In this document: positions 1 to 8,573 of the stretch, piece by piece | Layout: each line of letters starts with the position of its first letter | Position numbering within the stretch: position 1 is the first letter of the stretch | From: Breznakiella homolactica | GTDB taxonomy: Bacteria; Spirochaetota; Spirochaetia; Treponematales; Breznakiellaceae | NCBI RefSeq assembly: GCF_016616095.2 | Contig: NZ_CP067089.2 | Span: 682,001 to 746,000 of the forward strand | DNA: 64,000 bases | Direction of reading: 5' to 3' | The notes under the pieces: model-generated | Databases searched by the model: none | Told to the model about the DNA's origin: nothing | The model's input: the letters and a program-made list of their open reading frames with translations, nothing else | Program-made: the position numbers and the translations under genes

Positions 1-1103
1 TGAGCACCTTCCTGGCGTGGTGCGACGAGATCCGCAATACCTCCAAACGCGACGGCGTTTCGGGCTTTGAAGTCCGGACCAACGCGGATCAGCCCGACGA
101 TGTTCAGCGGGCCTTCGATTTCGGCGCCGACGGTGTGGGGCTCTGCCGCACCGAGCACATGTTCTTTGAAAAAGAAAAGCTTATCCATTTCCGGGCCATG
201 ATCGTGGCGGATACCGAGGCTGAACGCAAGGCGGCGCTCAAGAAGATCCTCCCGCTGCAGAAGAAGGATTTCTTCGGAATCTTCAAAGCCATGGGCGGCA
301 AACCGGTTACCATCCGGCTCCTGGATCCGCCGCTCCATGAATTTGTTCCCCACACGAAAGCGGAAGTCGCCGAGCTGGCGAAGCATCTCAAGGTTGCCCC
401 CAAGGATCTCCAGCCGAAGATCGACCGGCTCCACGAGGCGAACCCCATGCTTGGCCACCGGGGCTGCCGTCTGGCGGTAACCTATCCCGAAATTTACAAC
501 ATGCAGGTTGAAGCCATTGCCCTGGCGGCGGTGGACTGCGTAAAGAAAAAGATTCCCGTTAATCCGGAAATCATGATTCCCATCGTATGCGACGAAAAGG
601 AACTGGCCATGCTGCGGCCCAATGCCGAAGCTGCCATAAAGCAGGTTCTGGATAAGGCAAAAGTAAAGATTGACTTTAAGATCGGCACTATGATCGAAGT
701 TCCCCGGGCGGCGCTGCTGGCCGAGAAAATCGCCGAATACGCGGACTTCTTCAGCTTCGGCACCAATGACCTTACCCAGATGACCTTCGCCTTCAGCCGG
801 GACGATGTGGCTACCTTCCTTCCCACATACCTGGAAAAGAACATCCTCGATGTGGATCCTTTCAAGAGTATCGACGAAGAAGGAGTGGGACAGCTCATCC
901 AATGGGCCACCGCAAAGGGCCGGGAAGTCAGAAAAGGATTAAAGGTCGGCATCTGCGGCGAGCACGGCGGTGATCCGGCGACCATTGATTTCTGCTACCG
1001 GGCGGGACTGAGCTACGTATCCTGTTCGCCCTTCCGGGTTCCCCTGGCGCGCCTCGCGGGAGCACAGGCGGTGATAAATAATCCCGCCGGGAAGAAAAAG
1101 TAA
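1..1103 (+). CDS. ppdK: Pyruvate phosphate dikinase, C-terminal part (5' truncated by window)
   Basis: The frame is open from the first bases and ends at TAA 1101-1103, so about 366 codons of the C-terminal PEP/pyruvate-binding TIM barrel are present. Visible landmarks are GADGVGLCRTEHMFF, GTMIEVPRAALLAEKIAE, SFGTNDLTQMTFAFSRDD and GICGEHGGDP. The Cys of CGEHGG corresponds to the general acid that protonates/deprotonates pyruvate in this family, counting back from the conserved C-terminus (SCSPFRVPLARLAGAQA). The enzyme interconverts pyruvate + ATP + Pi with PEP + AMP + PPi and acts in glycolysis/gluconeogenesis of many anaerobes, including spirochaetes. The ATG at 135 is internal and is not the start. 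A rho-independent terminator follows directly. Confidence 0.97.
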   Translation, partial: STFLAWCDEIRNTSKRDGVSGFEVRTNADQPDDVQRAFDFGADGVGLCRTEHMFFEKEKLIHFRAMIVADTEAERKAALKKILPLQKKDFFGIFKAMGGKPVTIRLLDPPLHEFVPHTKAEVAELAKHLKVAPKDLQPKIDRLHEANPMLGHRGCRLAVTYPEIYNMQVEAIALAAVDCVKKKIPVNPEIMIPIVCDEKELAMLRPNAEAAIKQVLDKAKVKIDFKIGTMIEVPRAALLAEKIAEYADFFSFGTNDLTQMTFAFSRDDVATFLPTYLEKNILDVDPFKSIDEEGVGQLIQWATAKGREVRKGLKVGICGEHGGDPATIDFCYRAGLSYVSCSPFRVPLARLAGAQAVINNPAGKKK

Positions 1104-1117
1104 AACCCAAAAAAACC

Positions 1118-1149
1118 AAAAAGCACCGGATAATTTCCGGTGCTTTTTT
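1118..1149 (+). terminator. Rho-independent terminator of ppdK
   Basis: A perfect inverted repeat, arms 1122-1130 and 1136-1144, carries a 5-nt loop. It is extended by an A-run on the left and a T-run (1144-1149) on the right, 15 nt after the ppdK stop codon. Confidence 0.93.
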
Positions 1150-1151
1150 AT

Positions 1152-1180
1152 TTGAAAGTCCTGTTCAAAAGTGTGATTAT
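1152..1180 (+). promoter_or_regulatory. Possible promoter of the CPBP protease gene
   Basis: TTGAAA (1152-1157), a 17-nt spacer and GATTAT (1175-1180) preceded by TG one base upstream (extended -10 style). It lies between the ppdK terminator and the next start codon. The -10 is only a 4/6 match. Confidence 0.4.
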
Positions 1181-1212
1181 TAAAAAAGAGATGCGGCTAT
1201 TAAGAGGAAAAA

Positions 1213-2115
1213 ATGAAAAAAATAATAACCTTTCTGGCGATTACCTTCGGGCTGACCTGGCTGTGCTGGGGGCTTCTTTCCCTTAAAGTCACCGACCTCA
1301 ATGGGGCAGGCATTGCTCAGGTGGTCGTGGCTTTTTCAATGTGGTTCCCCGGGATAGGGTTCTTTATCACCAGGGCGCTGTTTAAAAATGAAAAACAACC
1401 TCTGTCCCTGCTGTTTTACCCAAGATTCAAGGGACATATCCGGTATTATATCGCGGCATGGATTTCACCTCTGATTCTTACACTGCTCGGGTCCGCGCTT
1501 TATTTTCTTATTTTCCGGGGAACCTTTACCATGGACTCGGAGTTTTTCAGGACTGTCATGGACAATCCCGCTTCCGGGACAGAAATCACCGAAGCCATGA
1601 TCCCCCTTATTATTATCAGCCAGGTCGCTTCGGGGGTGTTTTTTGGTCCATTGTTTAATATGCTTTTTGCCCTGGGCGAAGAACTCGGCTGGCGGGGATT
1701 CCTGTTCCCTGAACTGAGAAAGCGGATGGGCGCAAAAAAAGCGGTTCTGCTGAGCGGTGTTATCTGGGGACTTTGGCACGCCCCAATAACCGCCATGGGC
1801 CACAATTACAGTTTCGGCTATTGGGGGTATCCCTGGACCGGGATCCTCGCCATGTGTGTGTTCTGTACATTCTTCGGTTCATTTCTTGCCTACATTACTG
1901 AGAAAACCGGCAGCATCTGGCCGGCTGCTCTCTGCCACGGGGCGGTCAACGCCATCGCAGGACTTCCGCTGCTGTTCCTGGAGGACATGAACGCGAACCG
2001 GCTTCTGGGACCCGCGATTTCCGGTTTTATCGGGGGGATTCCCCTGGCGGTTCTCGGAATTTGGTGCATGTTCCGTCTGCAGCGCGGCAATGCTCCGGAG
2101 CCGGAGGTCCGCTGA
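1213..2115 (+). CDS. CPBP (CAAX/Rce1-like) intramembrane glutamic protease
   Basis: This 300-aa polytopic membrane protein has the three signature motifs of the CPBP/Abi family: EELGWRG (EExxxR, around residue 160), WGLWHAPI (FxxxH-like, around residue 185) and HGAVNAI (HxxxN, around residue 242). These form the intramembrane glutamate/histidine active site. The ATG at 1213 follows an AAGAGGAAAAA ribosome site. Family members process prenylated or small peptide substrates, or confer immunity to self-made peptides; the substrate here is unknown. It stands alone upstream of the TetR-controlled efflux operon, separated by that operon's own promoter, so a functional link is possible but unproven. 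Confidence 0.88.
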   Translation: MKKIITFLAITFGLTWLCWGLLSLKVTDLNGAGIAQVVVAFSMWFPGIGFFITRALFKNEKQPLSLLFYPRFKGHIRYYIAAWISPLILTLLGSALYFLIFRGTFTMDSEFFRTVMDNPASGTEITEAMIPLIIISQVASGVFFGPLFNMLFALGEELGWRGFLFPELRKRMGAKKAVLLSGVIWGLWHAPITAMGHNYSFGYWGYPWTGILAMCVFCTFFGSFLAYITEKTGSIWPAALCHGAVNAIAGLPLLFLEDMNANRLLGPAISGFIGGIPLAVLGIWCMFRLQRGNAPEPEVR

Positions 2116-2144
2116 AATTTACCGTGTAAAACTTTACTGACTTA

Positions 2145-2173
2145 TTGACCATTATAATCAGGTATGGTATCTT
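2145..2173 (+). promoter_or_regulatory. Promoter of the TetR-efflux operon
   Basis: TTGACC (2145-2150), a 17-nt spacer and TATCTT (2168-2173), immediately upstream of the double palindrome at 2180-2215. An alternative -35 TTGACA (2177-2182) overlaps the first palindrome but has no good -10. Confidence 0.55.
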
Positions 2174-2179
2174 GTTTTG

Positions 2180-2215
2180 ACATACCAAAGGTATGTTAAA
2201 TACCAATGGTATGTC
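2180..2215 (+). promoter_or_regulatory. Two tandem operator palindromes (TetR-type)
   Basis: Two near-identical palindromes, ATACCAAAGGTAT (centre 2188; arms extend to ACATACC/GGTATGT) and ATACCAATGGTAT (centre 2206), are spaced 18 bp centre to centre. They lie between the promoter and the ATG at 2227. They are the natural binding site for the TetR protein encoded just downstream, implying autoregulation of the whole operon. They also overlap an in-frame ATG at 2206, which argues that 2227 is the true start. Confidence 0.8.
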
Positions 2216-2226
2216 AGGGGGTAGAA

Positions 2227-2949
2227 ATGAACCGGAGGGATCTGCAGAAAGCTGAAACCTGCCGAGATATCCTGACAGCTGCGGAACTTCTTTTCTATCA
2301 GCAGGGATACGAACAGACATCGATTCAGCAGATCGCCGAACAGGCGGGCCTGACCAAAGGCGCGGTATACCATCACTTTGATTCCAAGGAAGCGCTTCTG
2401 CAGAGAATGGCCGATGACCATTACAATACGCTTCTGGAGGCGGTACTGCCCATTATGGCGGATAAGACCAAATCCTGCTTCAGCCGGATAGCCGCCATAA
2501 TACAGACAACCCGGAATATAGGGCTGCGGAAAAGTTCTTTCGTTTCGGAATATTTCCAGGTCCGCCAAAACAGCAATTCCGGAACGCTGAAGGAACGCCT
2601 CCGGGATTCGGACAAGAAATTTTACCGGGCCGTTCTCGCGCCGCTTCTCGCCGAAGCCCGGGGAACGGGGGAGTGTGATTTCTCCGCGTCTCCGGAGATT
2701 ATAGCCCTGTTTATCTGTGAGCTCGACCGGTGTACCGCTGAGGAAATCAGCGGAATAGCGCTGAAAAATAAAACCGCCGGAGCGGAACGGGAGATACAGA
2801 CGGTCCTGGGAACCTTCATATATGCTCTTTCAAAAATGCTGAACCTGGACACCAGCACGGTGGAACGGATTATCGGAACCCGGGAAAGCATGCGTTTTTA
2901 CAAAAAAACTCTGTCGGAAGAAAGGAAGCGGCGCCATGGGCGGCAATAA
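2227..2949 (+). CDS. TetR/AcrR-family transcriptional repressor
   Basis: This 240-aa protein has a typical TetR N-terminal helix-turn-helix. Residues ~10-55 contain AAELLFYQQGYEQTSIQQIA and AGLTKGAVYHHFDSKEALL, the canonical recognition-helix signature. The C-terminal ligand-binding part is divergent, as usual. The start at 2227 is preferred because an AGGGGG site precedes it and the upstream ATG (2206) lies inside the operator. It overlaps the following MFS gene by 14 nt and so heads an operon of TetR, MFS, FtsX permease and ABC ATPase. It probably represses its own operon through the two palindromes at 2180-2215. The inducer is unknown. Confidence 0.93.
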   Translation: MNRRDLQKAETCRDILTAAELLFYQQGYEQTSIQQIAEQAGLTKGAVYHHFDSKEALLQRMADDHYNTLLEAVLPIMADKTKSCFSRIAAIIQTTRNIGLRKSSFVSEYFQVRQNSNSGTLKERLRDSDKKFYRAVLAPLLAEARGTGECDFSASPEIIALFICELDRCTAEEISGIALKNKTAGAEREIQTVLGTFIYALSKMLNLDTSTVERIIGTRESMRFYKKTLSEERKRRHGRQ

Positions 2950-4225
2950 TACATCCTTCAGTAAATTCCTTGTCCTCTGGGGAGCCCAGCTTATTGCCAG
3001 CATCGGCAGCGGCCTGACCGCATTTGCCCTGGGAGTGTATGTGTACGGACAAACCGGAACCGCCGTAAGCGTTGCGATGGTTACCCTCTGCGCCTTCCTG
3101 CCGTCGGTGCTGCTCAATCCGGTAGGGGGTGTCCTGGCCGACCGGTACGACCGGCGGCTCATGATGGTTCTCGGGGACTTCGGTTCCGCGGCGGCCCTGA
3201 TTTTTATGCTGGCGGCTATGGGCACGGGGTCAATCGCGGTCTGGCAGATTTGTATTGCGGTTTCCGTTAGTTCGGTATTTGTCGCCCTTATGCAGCCGGC
3301 GTACAAAGCCACCGTGACGGATCTTCTCACGGAGGACCAGTTTTCAAAAGCCGGAGGCCTGGTGCAGCTGGCATCCTCAGCCCAGTTTCTTCTTTCACCG
3401 TTTATCGCGGGATTTCTGCTGGGGTTTACGGATATCCGGACCATTCTCATTATTGATATAGCGACCCTGGGGATAACCATATTCGCGGCGCTTTTTGTCC
3501 GCCGGGGGATTGCCGCTTCCGGTTCCCGGGACAGGAACGCCGGGAACAGTTTTGCCGCTGATCTCAGGGACGGATGGCAGGCCATCACGTCAAGAAAGGG
3601 GGTGCTCCTTCTGATCGGAATTATTTCGGCAATAACCTTTTACATGGGACTGCTGCAGACCCTCATAGGTCCAATGATCCTTTCCTTCAAAGACGCAAAA
3701 GCCCTGGGGATCACCGAATCCCTGAGCGCCGCTGGAATGCTGGTAACCAGTATTTTTATAGGAATCTTCAGTATGAAGGCAAACCTTTCCCGGGTTTTGG
3801 GAATATCCCTGGCCGCGGGAGGAATATTTTTTGCGGCCATGGGGCTCAGGCCGGAACTGCCCCTGATAACCGGCGCGGGGTTTCTGTTTTTTGCCTGCCT
3901 CCCGTTTATCAATACCAGCGCCGAAGTAATGATCCGGAAGAATATTCCCAACGAGAAACAAGGGCGGGCCTGGGGGCTGATCGGCGTTATTTCACAATTG
4001 GGATACCTTATCGCCTACGCCGCCGCTGGTTTCTTGGCGGACCGTATTTTTAATCCCCTCCTTGTTCCTGGCGGCCTCCTGGCTCCGACTGCCGGGCGTA
4101 TCATCGGTACGGGGCCGGGCCGCGGTATCGGGCTGATCTTTATCATTGCCGGGCTTGCTGTTTCCGCCATTGGATGCACCGTTTCCCGTCTGCCTTCAAT
4201 AAAAGCTCTCGGGAAAGGACTGTAA
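2936..4225 (+). CDS. MFS transporter, drug-efflux type
   Basis: This 429-aa protein has about 12 hydrophobic segments and the MFS motif-A-like loop GGVLADRYDRRLMM after the second helix (~residues 62-75). The sequence resembles the MefA/macrolide-efflux-like MFS_3 group, which also features SSAQFLLSPFIAGFLL in the middle. It starts inside the end of tetR (14-nt overlap; AAGGAAGCG ribosome site) and ends 1 nt before the FtsX permease start, so the genes are translationally coupled. Together with the ABC permease/ATPase it suggests an export or resistance module. The substrate cannot be named from sequence. Confidence 0.88.
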   Translation: MGGNNTSFSKFLVLWGAQLIASIGSGLTAFALGVYVYGQTGTAVSVAMVTLCAFLPSVLLNPVGGVLADRYDRRLMMVLGDFGSAAALIFMLAAMGTGSIAVWQICIAVSVSSVFVALMQPAYKATVTDLLTEDQFSKAGGLVQLASSAQFLLSPFIAGFLLGFTDIRTILIIDIATLGITIFAALFVRRGIAASGSRDRNAGNSFAADLRDGWQAITSRKGVLLLIGIISAITFYMGLLQTLIGPMILSFKDAKALGITESLSAAGMLVTSIFIGIFSMKANLSRVLGISLAAGGIFFAAMGLRPELPLITGAGFLFFACLPFINTSAEVMIRKNIPNEKQGRAWGLIGVISQLGYLIAYAAAGFLADRIFNPLLVPGGLLAPTAGRIIGTGPGRGIGLIFIIAGLAVSAIGCTVSRLPSIKALGKGL

Positions 4226-4226
4226 T

Positions 4227-6569
4227 ATGGTTCTGCATATCTTAAAAAAAGATCTCCGCCGGAACAAAGGCATCGGCGCCGTGCTCTTCATTTTTATTTT
4301 GCTTTCGGCGTTTCTTGCCGCCGCGGGATCAAATATGATCGCCTCTCTGGCAGGTTCCCTGGATAACCTTTTTGAGAAAGCCCGGGTTCCCCATTTTGTG
4401 CAGATGCACGCCGGCTCTCTGGATGAAAACCAGATAACCTCCTGGATGGCCGCCGGCGGTTTCGCGGAGGAATACCAGGTCGTCAGGATGGTAAGCCTCG
4501 ACGGAACTTCCCTGGGCTTTAACGGCCGCTATGACGGGGAAGAAAATTCCATCATGGATATCAGTTTCGTAAAACAGAACACCGGATTTGATTTTCTCCT
4601 GGATACCGGTAATGATGTCTTCCGGCCGGCTACGGGTGAGATTGGCGTTCCCGTGTATTATATGGAACGGGACGGTCTGAAAATCGGGGATACCCTGGCG
4701 GTAACCCAGGGGCGGTTTTCCGCGGAATACACCATTGCCGGTTTTATCCGGGACGCCCAGATGAACCCCGCCATGGTACATTCAAAACGATTTGTTTTGA
4801 ATGACCGTGATTTTGAAACCCTTTCCCGGGAAATCCCGGAATATGAATACCTTATCGAGGTCCGCCTTTGGGACACAAACAGGCTGGCTGAATTTCAGGC
4901 GGCATACCAGGAATCGTCCCTGCCAAAAAACGGGCCCGCGGTGGATTACACGCTGTTCAGAATGATTAACGCCCTGAACGACGGCCTTATCGCTGCGGTG
5001 ATTATCCTCGTCAGCCTGCTGCTCAATATAATAGCCATACTGTGCCTCCGTTTTGTGATGATCGCCGCGATAGAGGAGGACTACCGTGAAATCGGCGTTA
5101 TGAAGGCCATCGGCCTAAAACTCCGGGATATAAAACGGATATACCTGGCAAAATATGTCTGTATCTCCGCCGCCGCCTGTATCGCGGGCTGCGCCGCCGC
5201 ATTTGCCGTAAAGGAACCCTTCACCGCGAATATCATGGTGTACCTCGGCGCGGCGCCGGTGACATTGCTGAATACGCTGCTGCCGCCGGGACTGGTGCTT
5301 TGTGTCTTTGCCATGGTTGTTTTCTGTTCCTGGCTGGTTCTCCGCCGGTTCAATACGCTGTCCGCGGTGGAAGCCATACGTTCAGGGACCGCGGGAAAAA
5401 CCGGAACCGTCCGGACAAAAATCCTGGCGCTCCGCAAAAACAGACACACCCCGGTACCGCTGTTTCTCGGACTCCGGGACCTGGTACTTCGGTTCGGAAG
5501 TTTCGGACTGCTCTTTTTTGTTTTCGCCGCGGCGTCTTTTGTTATTCTCGTTCCGGTAAATTTTCTCAATACAATCCGGTCTCCCTCTTTCATCAGATAT
5601 ATGGGAATGGGAAAAAGCGATATCCATATCGATATCCGTCAGGGCAGCGATACCGGGGAACGGTTCGGTGAGGTTATTGAATCCCTGCGGCTTGATCCCG
5701 ATGCCGCGCTCATATCTCCGCATGTGACCGGTACTTTCAGAATCCTCGGCGGCGACGGAACCGCGGAATCAATAAATATTGAAACCGGAGATTTTACGGT
5801 TTTTCCCCTGGAGTATTTCGCGGGAAAACCGCCCGTGGAGGGCGATGAAATCGCTTTGTCCTATCTCAGGGCGGAAGAGCTGGACAAAACCATCGGGGAT
5901 ACCCTGACACTTTTCCACGGTGGTGCGGAATACACCCTTACCGTAACGGGGATTTACCAGGATATCACCAACGGCGGACGGACCGCAAAGGCGCCGCTCC
6001 GGCTGCCCCCGGAAAATACCCTCTGGTATACGGTCAGTCTCGGCCTTAAACCGGGAGCGGATATCGGCGGAAAGGCCCTGGAACTCTCCCGGCGTTTCCC
6101 CGGTGTCCGGGTAACGAATCTTGATTCATACCTGTCCCAGACCCTGGGCAGTACCATCGGACAGCTCCGGCTGCTTGCGGGGCTGGCGTTTTTTATATCC
6201 GCTGCGCTGTCGGTGCTCATTACATCCCTGTTCCTCAAAATGATTATCGCCAAGGAAAGTTCCCGGATCGGTATTTTGAAAAGCCTCGGGTTTTCCGAAA
6301 CCGCGGTCAAGTTTGAGTACGCGGTAAAAGCGGTGGCGGTGCTTATTCTGGGTATTGTCCTGGGTACGGTTTTCTCAAATACCGCGGGTCAGGGACTGGT
6401 AGCCGCGGCGTGGTCATTGATGGGAGCCCCGGGGATACGGCTCGTCATAAACCCTGTCCAGGCCTACATCCTGTGTCCGTTGGCGCTGCTCGCGGCGGTC
6501 AGCGCCACCGCGGCCATAAGCCTCCGGCGTATCCGGACCGTAACTATCCGCGGATCAGTATCCGAATAG
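4227..6569 (+). CDS. ABC transporter permease with two FtsX domains
   Basis: At 780 aa it has the duplicated FtsX/MacB-like architecture. An N-terminal helix (~15-35) is followed by an extracytoplasmic domain (~40-240) and three helices (~250-370). A second set follows: a helix near 425-450, an extracytoplasmic domain (~455-635) and three helices (~645-770). Conserved FtsX features include EIGVMKAIGLKLRDIKRIYL and its counterpart SRIGILKSLGFSETAVKFEY, the cytoplasmic coupling segments. It pairs with the ATPase 9 nt downstream. Such two-domain FtsX permeases move lipids, peptides or lipoproteins, or drive mechanical efflux; the exact substrate is unknown. Confidence 0.93.
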   Translation: MVLHILKKDLRRNKGIGAVLFIFILLSAFLAAAGSNMIASLAGSLDNLFEKARVPHFVQMHAGSLDENQITSWMAAGGFAEEYQVVRMVSLDGTSLGFNGRYDGEENSIMDISFVKQNTGFDFLLDTGNDVFRPATGEIGVPVYYMERDGLKIGDTLAVTQGRFSAEYTIAGFIRDAQMNPAMVHSKRFVLNDRDFETLSREIPEYEYLIEVRLWDTNRLAEFQAAYQESSLPKNGPAVDYTLFRMINALNDGLIAAVIILVSLLLNIIAILCLRFVMIAAIEEDYREIGVMKAIGLKLRDIKRIYLAKYVCISAAACIAGCAAAFAVKEPFTANIMVYLGAAPVTLLNTLLPPGLVLCVFAMVVFCSWLVLRRFNTLSAVEAIRSGTAGKTGTVRTKILALRKNRHTPVPLFLGLRDLVLRFGSFGLLFFVFAAASFVILVPVNFLNTIRSPSFIRYMGMGKSDIHIDIRQGSDTGERFGEVIESLRLDPDAALISPHVTGTFRILGGDGTAESINIETGDFTVFPLEYFAGKPPVEGDEIALSYLRAEELDKTIGDTLTLFHGGAEYTLTVTGIYQDITNGGRTAKAPLRLPPENTLWYTVSLGLKPGADIGGKALELSRRFPGVRVTNLDSYLSQTLGSTIGQLRLLAGLAFFISAALSVLITSLFLKMIIAKESSRIGILKSLGFSETAVKFEYAVKAVAVLILGIVLGTVFSNTAGQGLVAAAWSLMGAPGIRLVINPVQAYILCPLALLAAVSATAAISLRRIRTVTIRGSVSE

Positions 6570-6578
6570 GAGGAATTC

Positions 6579-7346
6579 ATGAATTACATACTTGAAGCGA
6601 AGGAGCTGTGCAAAATATACAGTACCGGGAAAAATAATTCCCAGGAAATTCTTAAAAAAGTGGATATCGCCATAACCCAGGGTGAATTTATATCGGTCAT
6701 GGGTCCGTCCGGTTCCGGAAAATCAACCCTGCTCTACAACGTCAGCGGTATGGACGCGGCCAGCAGCGGAACCGTGGTTTTCGACGGCGCCGAAATAACG
6801 GCCCTCAGGGAAAAAGACCTTGCCGCCATCCGCCTCACCAGGATGGGGTTTGTATTCCAGCAGTTCAATCTGCTGAAGAATCTGTCGATATTCGACAACA
6901 TCATCCTTTCCGCGTATATGGCAAAAAAAGAAAGCCGGGAAGAAATAAATGCCCGGGCCTGGGCTTTGATGGAGCGGACCGGCATCAAAGACCTGGCGGA
7001 CAGTGATATCACCCAGGTCTCAGGGGGACAGCTCCAGCGGGCGGCGATCTGCCGGGCGCTGATCAGCAATCCGCCCATTGTCTTCGGCGATGAACCCACC
7101 GGGGCGCTCAACTCAAAAGCTTCCCGGGAAATAATGGATATCTTCGCCGAAATTAACGCCCTGGGAACCACGGTTATGCTGGTAACCCATGACGTAAAAG
7201 TCGCCTCCCGGAGTGAACGGGTTCTGTATATGACCGACGGGGTGATCGCCGCTGAAAAGCACCTGGGAAAATTCAATAAAGAAACATCCAATGAAAAGTC
7301 ACGGGAAGAGGAACTTTCGGACTGGCTTATGAATCAGGGTTTTTAG
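6579..7346 (+). CDS. ABC transporter ATPase (LolD/MacB family)
   Basis: A 255-aa nucleotide-binding protein with Walker A GPSGSGKST (~47-55), Q-loop FVFQQFNLLKNL, signature VSGGQLQRAA, Walker B IVFGDEPTGAL and H-loop LVTHD. The GDEPTGAL form is typical of the LolD/MacB/FtsE group that partners FtsX permeases. A strong AGGAGGAATTC site precedes ATG 6579. It is the last gene of the TetR operon and is followed by a strong terminator. The C-terminal tail after residue ~225 is charged and not part of the fold core. Confidence 0.95.
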   Translation: MNYILEAKELCKIYSTGKNNSQEILKKVDIAITQGEFISVMGPSGSGKSTLLYNVSGMDAASSGTVVFDGAEITALREKDLAAIRLTRMGFVFQQFNLLKNLSIFDNIILSAYMAKKESREEINARAWALMERTGIKDLADSDITQVSGGQLQRAAICRALISNPPIVFGDEPTGALNSKASREIMDIFAEINALGTTVMLVTHDVKVASRSERVLYMTDGVIAAEKHLGKFNKETSNEKSREEELSDWLMNQGF

Positions 7347-7359
7347 CGGAATACCGCAG

Positions 7360-7410
7360 GGGACCGGCTTTGCTTTATTTAAGCAATAAAGAAAACCGGT
7401 CCCTTTTTTT
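7360..7410 (+). terminator. Rho-independent terminator of the TetR-efflux operon
   Basis: A long hairpin starts GGGACCGG and ends CCGGTCCC with an additional A/T-rich inner stem (CTTTATT/AATAAAG), followed by seven T (7404-7410). It points in the plus direction; the minus strand lacks a T-run after the stem. Confidence 0.92.
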
Positions 7411-8524
7411 ACAGCAGATTTTCAGGGTTGAGGCACTGGAGATCATCGGGGAGGAAAATCCCGTCCTTGCGGATCAGTTCTCCGTCAAAGTACATTTCGC
7501 CGCCGCCGTATTCTTTCCGCTGGATGGAAATGAGATCCCAGTGGACCGAAGACTTGTTTCCGTTGTCGGCATTCTCGTAGGCCTGTCCGGGAGTAAAGTG
7601 GAAACTCCCGGTGATTTTTTCATCAAAGAGAATATCCGCCATGGGGTCCCGGATAACGGGATTTACACCGATGGCAAATTCCCCGATATAGCGGGCACCG
7701 TCGTCGGTATCGAGGATTTTGTTCAGCTTTTCGGTATTGTTCGATTCGGCTTTGATGATCTTCCCGTCCCGGAATTCAAACTTCACCCCGGTAAACAGCA
7801 GTCCTTCGTACGGGGAGGGCACATTGTAGCTGATGGTGCCGTTCACCGAATCCCGGACCGGAGCGGTATAGATCTCCCCGTCGGGGATATTCCGGTTTCC
7901 GCTCATGCCGATGCTCGGGATGCCTTTGATAGAAAATGCCAGGTCCGTCCCGGGGCCGGTGATCCGGACCTGGTCGGTCCTGGCCATCCTGGCGACCAGT
8001 TTTTCCATGGCCTTCGCCATTTTGTCGTAATCCAGGAGGCACGCGCGGAAATAAAAATCCTCGTAGTCCCCGGTGCTCATTCCCGCTAATTGGGCCATGG
8101 CATTGTTCGGATACCGAAGAACCGACCATTTCGTGTGGTTGCACCGCCGGTCGAGATGTATGGGACCCCAGTATTCCTTCCGGTACGCCTCCATACCGGG
8201 CTCGGGAATTCCCTTCCAAGCGTTGATGTTTTCCGTTGCCCGGATGTCGATGTACGCGTCCATATCCTTCATGCGGTTCAGTTCGTAGGATGCCACCTGC
8301 TTTATATGGCCGCGGTCAGCGCCGGTGATCAGGGCCCGCTCCAGTTCATAATCGAAAATATGGATGTAGGGTTTTCCCCCGGCAGCGTAGGCTTCTTCCA
8401 CCAGGGCTTTTGCCAGCCCGGTTTCGCGGCCGTGCAGCTCTATGAGTATTTTCTCACCCTTCTGCAGATAAACCGCCCGGTTAATGAGAAACTGTGCGAA
8501 TTTTCGTATTCTGGGATCTTCCAC
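7409..8524 (-). CDS. M29-family aminopeptidase
   Basis: About 371 aa, homologous to the thermophilic metallo-aminopeptidases AmpS/AmpT/PepS. The C-terminal half holds the family's metal ligands: GEIYTAP, ARYIGEFAIGVNP, GSFHFTPGQAY and SSVHWDLI (Glu, Glu, His/Tyr, His-x-Asp pattern). It removes N-terminal residues from peptides in the cytoplasm using two metal ions. The open frame extends to a GTG at 8554. The GTG at 8524 is preferred because AAAGGAA lies 7 nt upstream of it and the family usually starts near this point. It lies 50 nt downstream of a sodium:solute symporter, so uptake and hydrolysis may be co-expressed. Confidence 0.9.
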   Translation of the reverse strand: MEDPRIRKFAQFLINRAVYLQKGEKILIELHGRETGLAKALVEEAYAAGGKPYIHIFDYELERALITGADRGHIKQVASYELNRMKDMDAYIDIRATENINAWKGIPEPGMEAYRKEYWGPIHLDRRCNHTKWSVLRYPNNAMAQLAGMSTGDYEDFYFRACLLDYDKMAKAMEKLVARMARTDQVRITGPGTDLAFSIKGIPSIGMSGNRNIPDGEIYTAPVRDSVNGTISYNVPSPYEGLLFTGVKFEFRDGKIIKAESNNTEKLNKILDTDDGARYIGEFAIGVNPVIRDPMADILFDEKITGSFHFTPGQAYENADNGNKSSVHWDLISIQRKEYGGGEMYFDGELIRKDGIFLPDDLQCLNPENLL

Positions 8525-8573
8525 GGTAGTTCCTTTCCGGACGATGCCGGGCACCGTCCGGGAAAAATAATGG

